22,434 bases of DNA from an uncultured Eubacterium sp. (GTDB taxonomy: Bacteria; Bacillota; Clostridia; Lachnospirales; Lachnospiraceae), in the NCBI GenBank assembly GCA_905236225.1, contig CAJOPM010000124.1:1-22434 (forward strand). Direction: 5' to 3'. The stretch's first letter is position 1. Each line of letters starts with the position of its first letter. Made by a program: the position numbers and the translations under genes. The notes beneath the pieces are model-generated. The model worked only from the letters and a program-made list of their open reading frames with translations, searched no databases and was not told where the DNA came from. Below, in pieces: positions 15,297-22,434 of this stretch.

Positions 15297-17126
15297 TTAT
15301 TCGGCCTCTGATGCAGCCTGTTGTCTGATTTGTTTGTTTTTCTTCATATGCCAAATCCAAACAACTATGGTAACTATAAGAAGTATCAGCTGTGCAACGA
15401 CTGTTTGTCCGCACGGATATACTCCTAATACTTCTAACACCTGATTAGACGGTATCCATTGTACCCAAGACGGTGCCCACATTGTTATAACATCACCTTC
15501 TATAAGCTCTTTAATTCCTGAACCCAGGAATGCTATAGACATGATGAACATAAGTATACTTGTTGCCAAAAAGAATGGTTTGAGCGGCACTTTAAAGCTC
15601 AACAGTCTTATTGCGAGATATACAAATACCAGGCATACACAGCCTATTGCAAATCCCCACCAAACCATATTTATATTGTCTCCGGCAAGCATAGGTTGGA
15701 AGAAAAGAATAACTTCTGCGCCCTCTCTATATACAGCCAAAAATGCAGTAAATGTAAGTGCTCCTATACTACCCGCTTGAGCCGATTGTCCAACTTTATT
15801 CTTAATATATGCACTCCAGGCTTCTGATTCCGATTTGGAAACCATCCAGTTGCTGACCCAATAAAGAACCACAACTGCAATAAGCGCCGTAACACCTTCT
15901 ATAACTTCCTGTGAAGCACTGTTGGCAATCTTAAGAAGGTTAAATGCCCATGCAGAAATTGCACTGGCTACTATTCCCAAGATAGCTCCGACATATACCG
16001 GTTTTGGAGAAAGCTTAGAATCCTGGCTCTTAGCTTTGAGAAGGTAAGCCACAATAGCTCCGACTACCAATATTGCTTCAAATCCCTCTCTTAAGATAAT
16101 TGAAAAGCATGCTATAAACACTGCTGCTGCCGCTGAACGCGTGCTTCCGGATGACTCCTCTTGCTCCTGTGTATCCTCGCTTGAATCAGAAGTAGTGCCA
16201 TCTAATGTATTCGCATCCTCCCTAAGCATTGAACTAAGTTTCGTGCACGCTTCATTAAATTCTTCAGTCGTGCCGCCATCCTTTGTAACAGCCTTGCAGG
16301 TTGAAAACTGAAGCTCCATCTCAGTCTTTCTCGAACCTGAGATATATCCCATAGCAATTCTTTCAAATCCTGTAGTCTCGTAATATCCATAATAATCATC
16401 GTTGATGCAGTCATATGCTCCCGCCGCATCGCCTGATGCATATTTTTCTGCAGCAACTGCAATAACTTCATCCATAGCATCGACAACATCATTCCATGTT
16501 GCTTCTTCAAGGCCCGATGCTGCTTGATATTCTTCCCATGTTGCACAGTATTGCTCCGCAAATACATCGGTTGCAACATTAACATGTGATGAATCAGTCG
16601 ATGATGAGCTGTCTGAATTGCCTGTAGTACCATCAAGGGTATTGGCATCAGTTCTAAGCATCTCGCTAAGTTTCTGTCCTGCCTCGTCGAATTCATCGGT
16701 AGAACCCGAATTCTTAGTTACAGCCTTGCAGGTAGAGAACTGAAGTTCCATCTCAGTCTTTCTCGAACCTGAGATATATCCCATAGCAATTCTTTCAAAT
16801 CCTGTAGTCTCATAATATCCATAATACGCATCATTGATGCAGTCATATGCACCTGTGGCATCGCCCGATGCGTATTTTTCAGAAGCTGTGGCTATTACCT
16901 GATCCATAGCATCAACAACATCATTCCACGTTGCGTCTTCAAGACCCGATGCTTGCTGGTACTCATCCCACGTACTGCAATACTGCTCCGCAAACACTTC
17001 TTCAGCTGTTGTAGCAGCCATAACCACAGTAGCTTCAGAAGATTTAAACTGCATAAATAACACAAAAATGAAAATGAACAATAATGCAATTGCCCACTTA
17101 CGTTTGTTAGTTGTGCCTAGATTCAA
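15297..17126 (-). CDS. FTR1-type iron permease with duplicated extracytoplasmic domain
   Basis: This imports iron across the membrane as part of the P19/FTR1 system. Layout (numbered from the TTG at 17126, 609 aa): N-terminal signal/TM (about 10-36), two tandem copies of an iron-sensing or iron-delivery domain (44-167 and 188-311) separated by a Ser/Asp/Thr linker, then the seven-helix FTR1 permease (about 335-600). Both iron-binding REXXE motifs are present: REGFE (346-350) and REGAE (467-471). Each repeat holds the family phrase GYISGSRKTEMELQF and three cysteines. The TTG was preferred to a GTG at 17135 because AGAAGGG directly abuts the GTG. First gene of the operon, behind promoter 17195-17223. 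Confidence 0.93.
   Translation of the reverse strand: MNLGTTNKRKWAIALLFIFIFVLFMQFKSSEATVVMAATTAEEVFAEQYCSTWDEYQQASGLEDATWNDVVDAMDQVIATASEKYASGDATGAYDCINDAYYGYYETTGFERIAMGYISGSRKTEMELQFSTCKAVTKNSGSTDEFDEAGQKLSEMLRTDANTLDGTTGNSDSSSSTDSSHVNVATDVFAEQYCATWEEYQAASGLEEATWNDVVDAMDEVIAVAAEKYASGDAAGAYDCINDDYYGYYETTGFERIAMGYISGSRKTEMELQFSTCKAVTKDGGTTEEFNEACTKLSSMLREDANTLDGTTSDSSEDTQEQEESSGSTRSAAAAVFIACFSIILREGFEAILVVGAIVAYLLKAKSQDSKLSPKPVYVGAILGIVASAISAWAFNLLKIANSASQEVIEGVTALIAVVVLYWVSNWMVSKSESEAWSAYIKNKVGQSAQAGSIGALTFTAFLAVYREGAEVILFFQPMLAGDNINMVWWGFAIGCVCLVFVYLAIRLLSFKVPLKPFFLATSILMFIMSIAFLGSGIKELIEGDVITMWAPSWVQWIPSNQVLEVLGVYPCGQTVVAQLILLIVTIVVWIWHMKKNKQIRQQAASEAE
16194..16565 (-). repeat. Tandem domain repeat, copy 2 within the FTR1 gene
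   Basis: It encodes residues 188-311 and is offset 432 nt (144 codons) from copy 1. The proteins of the two copies are nearly identical. At DNA level about 85 nt around 16308-16395 differ from copy 1 at only two positions, suggesting a recent duplication or gene conversion. Confidence 0.9.
16626..16997 (-). repeat. Tandem domain repeat, copy 1 within the FTR1 gene
   Basis: It encodes residues 44-167, from VFAEQYC to the LDGT end. Conserved cysteines are at 50, 96 and 133 (194, 240 and 277 in copy 2). The linker between copies is Ser/Asp-rich. Confidence 0.9.
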
Positions 17127-17164
17127 ATTAGTCACGCCCTTCTCTAGTAAATGTTATCTTCACC

Positions 17165-17184
17165 GGATTAGACTCGTCTAACCC
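17165..17184 (-). promoter_or_regulatory. Palindromic operator at the start of the iron operon
   Basis: The 20-nt element is an inverted repeat of TTAGAC and GTCTAA around a 2-nt centre, extended by GG/CC, with one mismatch over 9-nt arms. It starts about 10 nt downstream of the -10 box, so a bound protein would block early transcription. The TTAG...CTAA form recalls DtxR/IdeR-type iron boxes more than a Fur box. The palindrome is seen; the regulator is inferred. Confidence 0.6.
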
Positions 17185-17194
17185 TAGCTAGAAG

Positions 17195-17223
17195 ATTATA
17201 ACACTGAGTTTTTGTAATGGCAA
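17195..17223 (-). promoter_or_regulatory. Sigma-A promoter of the iron/redox operon
   Basis: On the minus strand a TTGCCA -35 (17218-17223) lies exactly 17 nt from a perfect TATAAT -10 (17195-17200). Two A-runs (about 17225-17245) upstream look like an UP element. The predicted start is near 17188, about 60 nt before the FTR1 start codon. No other promoter this good was found within the operon. Confidence 0.75.
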
Positions 17224-17305
17224 GTCTTTTTTTTATCTTTTTTTTCTGTTATTTTAGTTGAGTTGCTATATTGTAATTCTAAATATTTGAAAGGATGTGT
17301 TTATT

Positions 17306-17752
17306 TTGAATAAGAAAACTTCTAAATTTTCAACCATTGATTTGCCTGCGCTTCTTTTAAGTGCTGTTTTGTTTGTAGGTGTTCTTACGGTTTTTAGGGC
17401 TTGCGCAAAAACCGACGAGGGAATGTGGATGCATTGCCACTACGTAGAGCTTGCTATAGCAGCTATCGGAATTACCTCTTGCCTGCTCACCTTTATAAAT
17501 ATGACATTTATTAAGAAGCTCGGCATTAACACTCTTATAAGAATTATTACAATCGCACTTGCTATCATCTCAATTATGCTGCCGGGAAGAATTGTTAGCA
17601 TGTGTATGATGGAGACAATGAGATGCCACGCTGTTATGAAACCTTTTGTTACAATTGATTCGGCAATCTTAATAATCTTTTCAGTAGTTGCCATTGTCGT
17701 ATCCTTTCTTAAAGAAAGAAAAACATCATTAAACACTCAAATGCAGCAATAA
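17306..17752 (+). CDS. DUF4418-like membrane protein with Met/Cys/His clusters
   Basis: The 148-residue protein has about four hydrophobic helices (roughly 13-31, 48-68, 75-92, 115-137). Two loops between helices are rich in possible metal ligands: Cys33 with MWMHCHY (Met40, Met42, His43, Cys44, His45), and MCMMETMRCH (99-108, with Cys100 and Cys107). This fits the DUF4418 family as I remember it (a C...MHCH pattern), with no known function. The TTG at 17306 was chosen because AAAGGA lies 10 nt upstream; a GTG at 17297 nearly touches that site. It diverges from the iron operon, so a metal-related role is plausible but unproven. A strong terminator follows. Confidence 0.75.
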   Translation: MNKKTSKFSTIDLPALLLSAVLFVGVLTVFRACAKTDEGMWMHCHYVELAIAAIGITSCLLTFINMTFIKKLGINTLIRIITIALAIISIMLPGRIVSMCMMETMRCHAVMKPFVTIDSAILIIFSVVAIVVSFLKERKTSLNTQMQQ

Positions 17753-17756
17753 AATG

Positions 17757-17792
17757 TGCGCCGCGAAAATATTTCTTAATTTTCGCGGCGCA
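17757..17792 (+). terminator. Terminator after the DUF4418-like gene
   Basis: A perfect 14-bp GC-rich stem (17757-17770 with 17779-17792) has an 8-nt loop and ends in TTT. It begins 4 nt after the stop codon. Confidence 0.8.
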
Positions 17793-17860
17793 TTTACTAA
17801 GATTTTGTTAAGGTTATTCAAAATCTATAGTCAAGGCCTTAAAAAAATGATATATTTATT

Positions 17861-17879
17861 TTGCTCTTAAGAAGAGCAA
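17861..17879. other. Short perfect hairpin between two terminators
   Basis: TTGCTCTT (17861-17868) pairs with AAGAGCAA (17872-17879) around a 3-nt loop. It sits in the gap between convergent genes with no gene of its own. It could be an extra weak terminator or a remnant; no function can be assigned. Confidence 0.4.
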
Positions 17880-17920
17880 CTTATTTAGACATTCTCGTTA
17901 CCAAACTTTTCATATCATAT

Positions 17921-17958
17921 TACACAAAAAGTTCCGCTATGCCGGAACTTTTTGTGTA
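17921..17958 (-). terminator. Terminator of the diguanylate cyclase gene
   Basis: A perfect 16-bp stem (17921-17936 with 17943-17958) with a 6-nt loop lies 9 nt after the stop codon. Its distal arm carries a T5 run on either strand, so it can stop transcription from both sides. Confidence 0.8.
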
Positions 17959-17967
17959 TTATCTTTA

Positions 17968-19368
17968 TTATCTTCCAATCACACCTTTATCTTTGTACAT
18001 CTTCTGTTTTCTTTCATACATTATGTGATCTGCCCTTTCATAAACACTCTTAAAATCATCGTCTGATTTTGGATCGTATTTTGCAATACCATATGCGATG
18101 CTAACCTTCCACGGTCTGTCCTGATGCTTTTTAGCTTCTTTTTCCATTTCCTCCTTCAGCTTTTGTTCAAGAGTATCCTGTATATCATACTCATACCCTT
18201 CGAGCAGGCAAACAAACTCATCTCCGCCGACTCTATAGACATGACTAAGCTGAAATACCCTGCATATTATCGCGGCAGCTTCAATAATTGCATTGTCTCC
18301 GGCCGTATGTCCATATGTATCATTAATATGCTTAAGAGAATTGACATCTAACATCACAATAGCGAATCTTGCCTTATCTTCTGATATTTGCAAATCAAGG
18401 CTATCCTCTTCAACAGATAATGCAGCCTTGTTCTTAACCCTTGTAAGATCATCCGTATATGCCGCAGTTTCATAATGCTCTTTTTGTCTGGTTACCTCTA
18501 TTAAGTTAGTAATGTAGTGATCCAACCTTTTAGACATGGCCGTAAATGATTTTGAAAGCGTCTCAATCTCACCGCCTGTATGTATATCAGCTTCAAATAT
18601 ACCCGGTCTATAGATTTCATCCGAGTCATCGCTCTTAGCATTCTCATTTTTCACAAAATTATCCGTTGCCTGCGATAACTTCCCAAGAGGTTTCATAATT
18701 AAAACGTTAAGTCTAAAATAAAGAATAATAAATGTAACAATTGTAATTACCACCATCATTTGTATAATAAAAGTGATAAACCATTTAGTGTTCTCTGCTA
18801 TAGTATCAATGGGTAAATTCACCTCTACAAATGCGACAATTTCATCCCCGCTTTTTATTGGGCAGATAGCCGTCATACTGTATCCATCATTATCTCTTGC
18901 CGCATATGTATTGCTGTTGCCTTCTTTGATATTAGCTTTAATCTGTGCTGCAAGCTCATCCTTTTTACCGTCATAAACAAAGTCATTAAAACTCTTGGCA
19001 TCTCCAAGTTCAATATCTTTATTCGTACTCCATATATATATCAATTCCTCATCAGATGGCACGCATATATTAATAGCGTCCACTTCAAGCGATGATCTGC
19101 AATCATCTAATAATCCGGATATCTGCACATAATAATCGTCTTCTTCATTGTATTTAGCATATTTTTTTATCTTATCAGCATCAATCGAATTAGCTATTAT
19201 ATGTGCTATCCCTTCAGCATTTTTTGAATAACTCTCTTGCATATAATTCGTAAAATGTATTTTGACCAACACAGCTATCGCCACCGTTACAACAAAAAAC
19301 GCTATAATAATTGATGCAAGCAAATGCTTTTTTATTGCTCTTGATGCTTTTCTTTTTTTAATCGCCAT
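17968..19368 (-). CDS. Membrane-bound diguanylate cyclase (Cache-like sensor, HAMP, GGDEF)
   Basis: It makes cyclic di-GMP from two GTP. The 466 residues contain TM1 (16-37), an external sensor region (about 40-193) that looks Cache/PAS-like, TM2 (about 195-218), a HAMP-like linker (about 219-290) and a GGDEF domain (about 300-466). The catalytic motif is intact (RVGGDEF, 380-385 for the last residues), and LDVNSLKHINDTYGH is the usual substrate-binding stretch. The inhibitory RxxD site is absent: the two key positions before GGDEF are Phe and Ser. The start has GGAGG 7 nt upstream. It is a single-gene unit with its own terminator; the ligand of the sensor is unknown. Confidence 0.92.
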   Translation of the reverse strand: MAIKKRKASRAIKKHLLASIIIAFFVVTVAIAVLVKIHFTNYMQESYSKNAEGIAHIIANSIDADKIKKYAKYNEEDDYYVQISGLLDDCRSSLEVDAINICVPSDEELIYIWSTNKDIELGDAKSFNDFVYDGKKDELAAQIKANIKEGNSNTYAARDNDGYSMTAICPIKSGDEIVAFVEVNLPIDTIAENTKWFITFIIQMMVVITIVTFIILYFRLNVLIMKPLGKLSQATDNFVKNENAKSDDSDEIYRPGIFEADIHTGGEIETLSKSFTAMSKRLDHYITNLIEVTRQKEHYETAAYTDDLTRVKNKAALSVEEDSLDLQISEDKARFAIVMLDVNSLKHINDTYGHTAGDNAIIEAAAIICRVFQLSHVYRVGGDEFVCLLEGYEYDIQDTLEQKLKEEMEKEAKKHQDRPWKVSIAYGIAKYDPKSDDDFKSVYERADHIMYERKQKMYKDKGVIGR

Positions 19369-19482
19369 TTCTTTGCCTCCAAGATTAATTTTAACATAAT
19401 TTTTTTGTTATATGTAAATCATCTTGCCCCGATATATATTATTGTGTTTAAATATATTCATTAGAATAATGAGGATTTATTT

Positions 19483-19749
19483 ATGAAGATTTGGTTTAAA
19501 TTATGGCACAATAATCATATGATTAAAGATACTACTATTGAAGATTATTCAACCGAAACGCGCACTCACAAGATTTTTAATGCGCTTGATGCTGCTTGTA
19601 TTAGATTTGACCTGGCAAAACCTATATGGCTTGATGCTACCGTTTCTGAGTTTAAAAAAAGCGCTAAGGCAAGATTTACCGGGGATTGTTTTATTGAAGA
19701 AATTGATTTTGACTATCTTGAAATTCAAGTACTGGAAGAGGATTTATGA
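19483..19749 (+). CDS. Small conserved-looking protein, 88 aa
   Basis: I know similar short proteins only as uncharacterised sequences in Lachnospiraceae. It is soluble, has no signal or membrane segment, and ends in a strongly acidic tail (EEIDFDYLEIQVLEEDL). Possible landmarks are the start MKIWFKLW, the pair TRTHKIFNALD and FDLAKPIWLD. GAGGA lies 7 nt before ATG. Its stop overlaps the start of the phosphodiesterase gene as ATGA, so the two are translationally coupled and probably functionally related. Function unknown. Confidence 0.8.
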   Translation: MKIWFKLWHNNHMIKDTTIEDYSTETRTHKIFNALDAACIRFDLAKPIWLDATVSEFKKSAKARFTGDCFIEEIDFDYLEIQVLEEDL

Positions 19750-21605
19750 AGATACTACGTGAAGTTATAAAATATATAAAAATCGCATGGGAACTATTTT
19801 CTGTAAATCTTCTTGCGCTTACTATATTCGAAATCATATACAAATTTACCGCAGCATTTATTTTTAAGCCGCTGCTTAGCGGTCTTATCTTTCTTGTCTT
19901 CAAGGGAAACGGATACTCTTATTTGGTTAATGACAACTTTGCAAAATATATTACAAGTCCGACATTTTGGATTGTAATTCTTGTAATACTGTTTCTTGTC
20001 AGTATATATACGGTATTCGATATCTGCTGCATTATCACATGTTTTCATGCCTCATACCGAAGGCAGAAGATTCCGTTTACAGAAATTATAAGAAGAGGAT
20101 TTATCTCTTCACTTAAGATACTTAGCCCTAAAAACTGGCGAATGATATTGTATCTGCTTTTGATTATTCCGATGAGCCAAATTTTTGCTGTATCAGGGAT
20201 ATATAAAGGGTTTTCCATTCCGGACTTTATCATGCAATATATCGAGGGCAAGAATATTCTTATGCTTTTCTTTATTATTGCAAGTATATATGTAGAATTA
20301 ATCTGCGTTCAGTGGATATTCTCATTTCACCACTTCACGCTAAATGGCGAAACCTTCAAAATAGCGTCTCATCACGGACGTGATATGATGAATAAGAAGG
20401 ATTTTGTCGCCGTTGTAATTGCTATTATTTCAGCGGACGTTTTTTTGATTGGCGCATATTACGGAATATTATATTTAGGCGGTGCCATTATAGGTGTTTT
20501 TTCAAACATTTTTTCGGGGCTGGCGGCTGCCGATGCCCTGCTTAGTTCTGCAATTGCCGGACTAATGGATGTAGTTGCCGGAATATTTTCTATTTTCTCA
20601 ATACCGATTGTATTTTTGGCTATCAGCGCTATGTTTTATTATCTTAAAGAAAAAAAACATCTGACCGGCGAGCTTCCTGGCAAATATTCTATAAAATGGG
20701 ATTTTTATATTGAGGAAAGTCCTCTCTTTATTCGTATTTTAAATAAAAAAAAGCGTGCCATCTTTTATGGTTTTGCGATTCTTATTGCCGCTAACATTAT
20801 TTATGCATCCGTGCATCAGGCCACAAAGGGTGAGCTAGGTGAAACTACAATCGTAGCGCACAGAGGAGAGAGCGCGAATTATCCGGAAAATACAATGCCT
20901 GCATTTGAAGCTGCTATAGAAAAAGGAGCCGACGAAATTGAGCTGGATGTGCACATGACAAAAGATGGCGGCATTGTAGTTATGCACGACGAAAACCTAA
21001 AGCGTACTACCGGAGTTGATAAGGAAATTTACGAAATGACCACTGCGCAGATCACTTCTCTTGATGCCGGCAAATACTTTTCAGACGAATTTGAAGGGGT
21101 ATGTGTACCTACTCTTGACGAAGTTTTAGAACTTATCTCTGATTATGATATCAGATTAAATATTGAGCTTAAGCCCAGTGAGCAAACCGAAGGCCTGGCC
21201 ATTGCAGTAATCGATATGATATATAAATATGATGTTGCCGACAAATGTTATTTGTCTTCTACCAATCTTGATTCACTTAGAGAGGCAAAAGACTATGATC
21301 AGGATATCGAGACAATATATATTACAACACTTGCATACGGCAAGCTTTCCGCAATTTGGGGCGTTGACGGAGTCAGTATAGAGCTTAGCAGTGTTACAGA
21401 CTCAATTATTAAAGATCTAAAAAAGAATAACAGGCTCATTTATGTTTGGACCCTGAATTCTCCTCGTGATCTAATGAAAGTTATGTCGCTTAACGTTGAT
21501 GGTGCTATTACTGATGATATAGAGGCTGCGCAAGGCGTGCTAAACGAAATCAGTGCCCGAACATTTTGGGAAAACTATCTATATATGCTACGGCAAATAG
21601 GATAA
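19746..21605 (+). CDS. Membrane glycerophosphodiester phosphodiesterase
   Basis: It hydrolyses glycerophosphodiesters, releasing glycerol-3-phosphate and an alcohol; membrane forms may also act on lipoteichoic acid or lipid headgroups. The 619 residues comprise an N-terminal membrane part with about seven or eight helices (about 20-355, matching the membrane domain that often precedes GDPD) and a C-terminal GDPD barrel (about 366-600). Catalytic and metal residues are intact: His372-Arg373 (AHRGES), Glu399 and Asp401 (EIELDVH), and His414-Asp415 (MHDEN). The last TM places the catalytic domain outside the cell. The ATG overlaps the stop of the 88-aa gene. A long palindromic terminator begins at its stop codon. 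Confidence 0.93.
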   Translation: MKILREVIKYIKIAWELFSVNLLALTIFEIIYKFTAAFIFKPLLSGLIFLVFKGNGYSYLVNDNFAKYITSPTFWIVILVILFLVSIYTVFDICCIITCFHASYRRQKIPFTEIIRRGFISSLKILSPKNWRMILYLLLIIPMSQIFAVSGIYKGFSIPDFIMQYIEGKNILMLFFIIASIYVELICVQWIFSFHHFTLNGETFKIASHHGRDMMNKKDFVAVVIAIISADVFLIGAYYGILYLGGAIIGVFSNIFSGLAAADALLSSAIAGLMDVVAGIFSIFSIPIVFLAISAMFYYLKEKKHLTGELPGKYSIKWDFYIEESPLFIRILNKKKRAIFYGFAILIAANIIYASVHQATKGELGETTIVAHRGESANYPENTMPAFEAAIEKGADEIELDVHMTKDGGIVVMHDENLKRTTGVDKEIYEMTTAQITSLDAGKYFSDEFEGVCVPTLDEVLELISDYDIRLNIELKPSEQTEGLAIAVIDMIYKYDVADKCYLSSTNLDSLREAKDYDQDIETIYITTLAYGKLSAIWGVDGVSIELSSVTDSIIKDLKKNNRLIYVWTLNSPRDLMKVMSLNVDGAITDDIEAAQGVLNEISARTFWENYLYMLRQIG

Positions 21606-21645
21606 AAGGCAGGCTCGGTAATTTATGCCGAGCCTGCCTTTTATC
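21601..21645. terminator. Bidirectional terminator between convergent genes
   Basis: A perfect 18-bp stem (21601-21618 with 21628-21645) around a 9-nt loop, with A4/T4 runs at the base, serves both the phosphodiesterase (its TAA stop is inside the stem) and the SDR gene, which ends 6 nt away. Confidence 0.9.
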
Positions 21646-21650
21646 TATAT

Positions 21651-22388
21651 TTATACGGCTGTGTATCCTCCATCAATCGGAATAACTGCTCCTGAAATAA
21701 AGAGTGCATCATCACTGACAAGGAAGTTGATAAGTTTTGCAACCTCTTCTGCTTCACCAAGACGTTTCATTGGATGAAGTTTTCTGTACTGAACCTTAGC
21801 CTCTTCAGGTATAAGCGGAGTATCAATAACTCCCGGGCATACCGCATTTACTCTGATTCCTTCTTCTGCATATGCAGTACCTGCTGCCTTTGTAAGGTTA
21901 ACTACACCACCTTTAGAGGCAGAATAAGCAATATTATCCGGAACAGCAACAAGACCAAACATTGATGCTATATTTACTATAGAACCGCCATGACCTTGCT
22001 TTCTCATCTGCATAATGCAGTATTTGTCAAGGTATAAAACACCGGAATAATCGATGCTGTTAACCCTCTCCCAGTTCTCCGGAGTCTCGTCAGCAATGCC
22101 ATTATTGTCTCCACCGATACCTGCAGATGCAACTGCAATATCAAGCTTTCCGTACTGCTCTACAGTAAAGTTAACAGCTGCCTCAACCTGCTCATGCTTT
22201 GATACATCACATACGATACCCTTGCAGCCAAGTGCTTCTGCAATCTTCTCCACATCCGGATTATAATCGGCAATTACAACCTTTGCTTCGTTTGCAAGAA
22301 AATGTCTTGCTGTAGCCAGTCCAAGTCCACTTGCGCCTCCTGAGATAAGTGCTACCTTTCCATCAAGATTTCCGTTTAATTGTGCCAT
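21651..22388 (-). CDS. Short-chain dehydrogenase/reductase (classical SDR, NAD-type)
   Basis: It is an oxidoreductase of the FabG-like classical SDR family. The 245 residues show the cofactor motif GGASGLG (17-23), an acidic Asp41 at the end of the second strand that predicts NAD(H) rather than NADP(H), ASAGIGG (87-93), and the catalytic set Asn110, Ser142, Tyr155 and Lys159 (YSASK). It ends SGAVIPIDGGYTAV. The ATG at 22388 was chosen because GGAGG lies 8 nt upstream; a frame 14 codons longer has no such site. Substrate cannot be read from the sequence: 3-oxoacyl-ACP, sugar alcohol or hydroxysteroid are all possible. It is a separate unit not linked to the iron operon. Upstream sequence is cut by the window end. 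Confidence 0.9.
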   Translation of the reverse strand: MAQLNGNLDGKVALISGGASGLGLATARHFLANEAKVVIADYNPDVEKIAEALGCKGIVCDVSKHEQVEAAVNFTVEQYGKLDIAVASAGIGGDNNGIADETPENWERVNSIDYSGVLYLDKYCIMQMRKQGHGGSIVNIASMFGLVAVPDNIAYSASKGGVVNLTKAAGTAYAEEGIRVNAVCPGVIDTPLIPEEAKVQYRKLHPMKRLGEAEEVAKLINFLVSDDALFISGAVIPIDGGYTAV

Positions 22389-22434
22389 TTTAAATACCTC
22401 CGTATATAAATTGTATTTCTTTATGTACAAAAAC

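Noticed and set aside
16202..16696. A long alternative frame on the minus strand inside the FTR1 gene
   Set aside because: It exists only because the duplicated domain repeats the same codon bias in another frame; its Met/His/Gln-rich translation shows no domain, and the FTR1 frame is certain.
16194..16997. Repeated DNA that might be a CRISPR or insertion-type repeat
   Set aside because: There are only two copies, in frame inside one gene and encoding the same protein domain, so it is a domain duplication.
17244..17290. Promoter for the DUF4418-like gene
   Set aside because: TATATT and TGTAAT could serve as -10 boxes but neither has a good -35 at proper spacing, so no position could be supported.
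19369..19482. Divergent promoters in the gap between the cyclase and the 88-aa gene
   Set aside because: The gap is AT-rich with weak matches only (for example TTTACA with TAAAAT at 19 nt towards the cyclase), too uncertain to annotate.
22389..22434. TTGTAC with a TATATA-like box upstream of the SDR gene
   Set aside because: The implied transcription start would fall on the ribosome binding site, and the region is cut by the window end.

Overview
The window looks like a chromosomal segment of an anaerobic, AT-rich Firmicute, most likely a member of the Lachnospiraceae (Clostridia). Grounds: strong AGGAGG-type ribosome binding sites, ATGA-overlapped genes, a divergent seryl-tRNA synthetase of the type I associate with that family, a RelQ-type small alarmone synthetase, and lipoproteins with Gram-positive style signal peptides. 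This placement rests on recognising protein families, not on a database search.

Layout. (1) 1-197: an A-tract-backed, near-consensus promoter pointing left, out of the window, probably the leader of an rRNA (or other stable RNA) operon. (2) 198-3129, minus strand: a housekeeping operon relQ - serS - cyclophilin - small membrane protein, with its own promoter at 3212-3241. (3) 3218-17126, minus strand: fourteen tightly packed genes, apparently one operon of about 14 kb. In transcription order: FTR1-type iron permease with a duplicated extracytoplasmic domain; P19-family iron-binding lipoprotein; DUF2318 membrane protein; two MacB/FtsX permeases and their ATPase; FMN-binding lipoprotein; an unknown anchored protein; a three-subunit fumarate-reductase-like complex (cytochrome b, FAD, Fe-S); a membrane-anchored transglutaminase-like protein; a third FtsX permease and a second ATPase. 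It is driven by a near-perfect sigma-A promoter followed by a 20-nt palindrome that looks like a metalloregulator operator. (4) 17306-17752, plus: a DUF4418-like membrane protein rich in Met/Cys/His, divergent from the iron operon. (5) 17968-19368, minus: a membrane diguanylate cyclase. (6) 19483-21605, plus: a small conserved-looking protein coupled to a membrane glycerophosphodiester phosphodiesterase. (7) 21651-22388, minus: an SDR oxidoreductase, convergent on a shared bidirectional terminator.

Main biological point. The front half of the operon matches, in gene content and order as I remember it, the FTR1-P19-DUF2318-ABC iron uptake system known from Campylobacter jejuni (Cj1658-Cj1663). 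Where the Campylobacter locus continues with thioredoxin-like genes, this locus carries a flavinylatable lipoprotein and an intact succinate dehydrogenase/fumarate reductase-like module whose flavoprotein lacks the histidine that normally binds FAD covalently. The simplest reading, which is inference, is an iron acquisition machine with a built-in electron path across the membrane (cytosolic FAD/Fe-S, cytochrome b, external FMN lipoprotein) that sets the redox state of iron handled by P19 and FTR1. The second ABC pair and the transglutaminase have no assigned role in such a system and are the least understood part.
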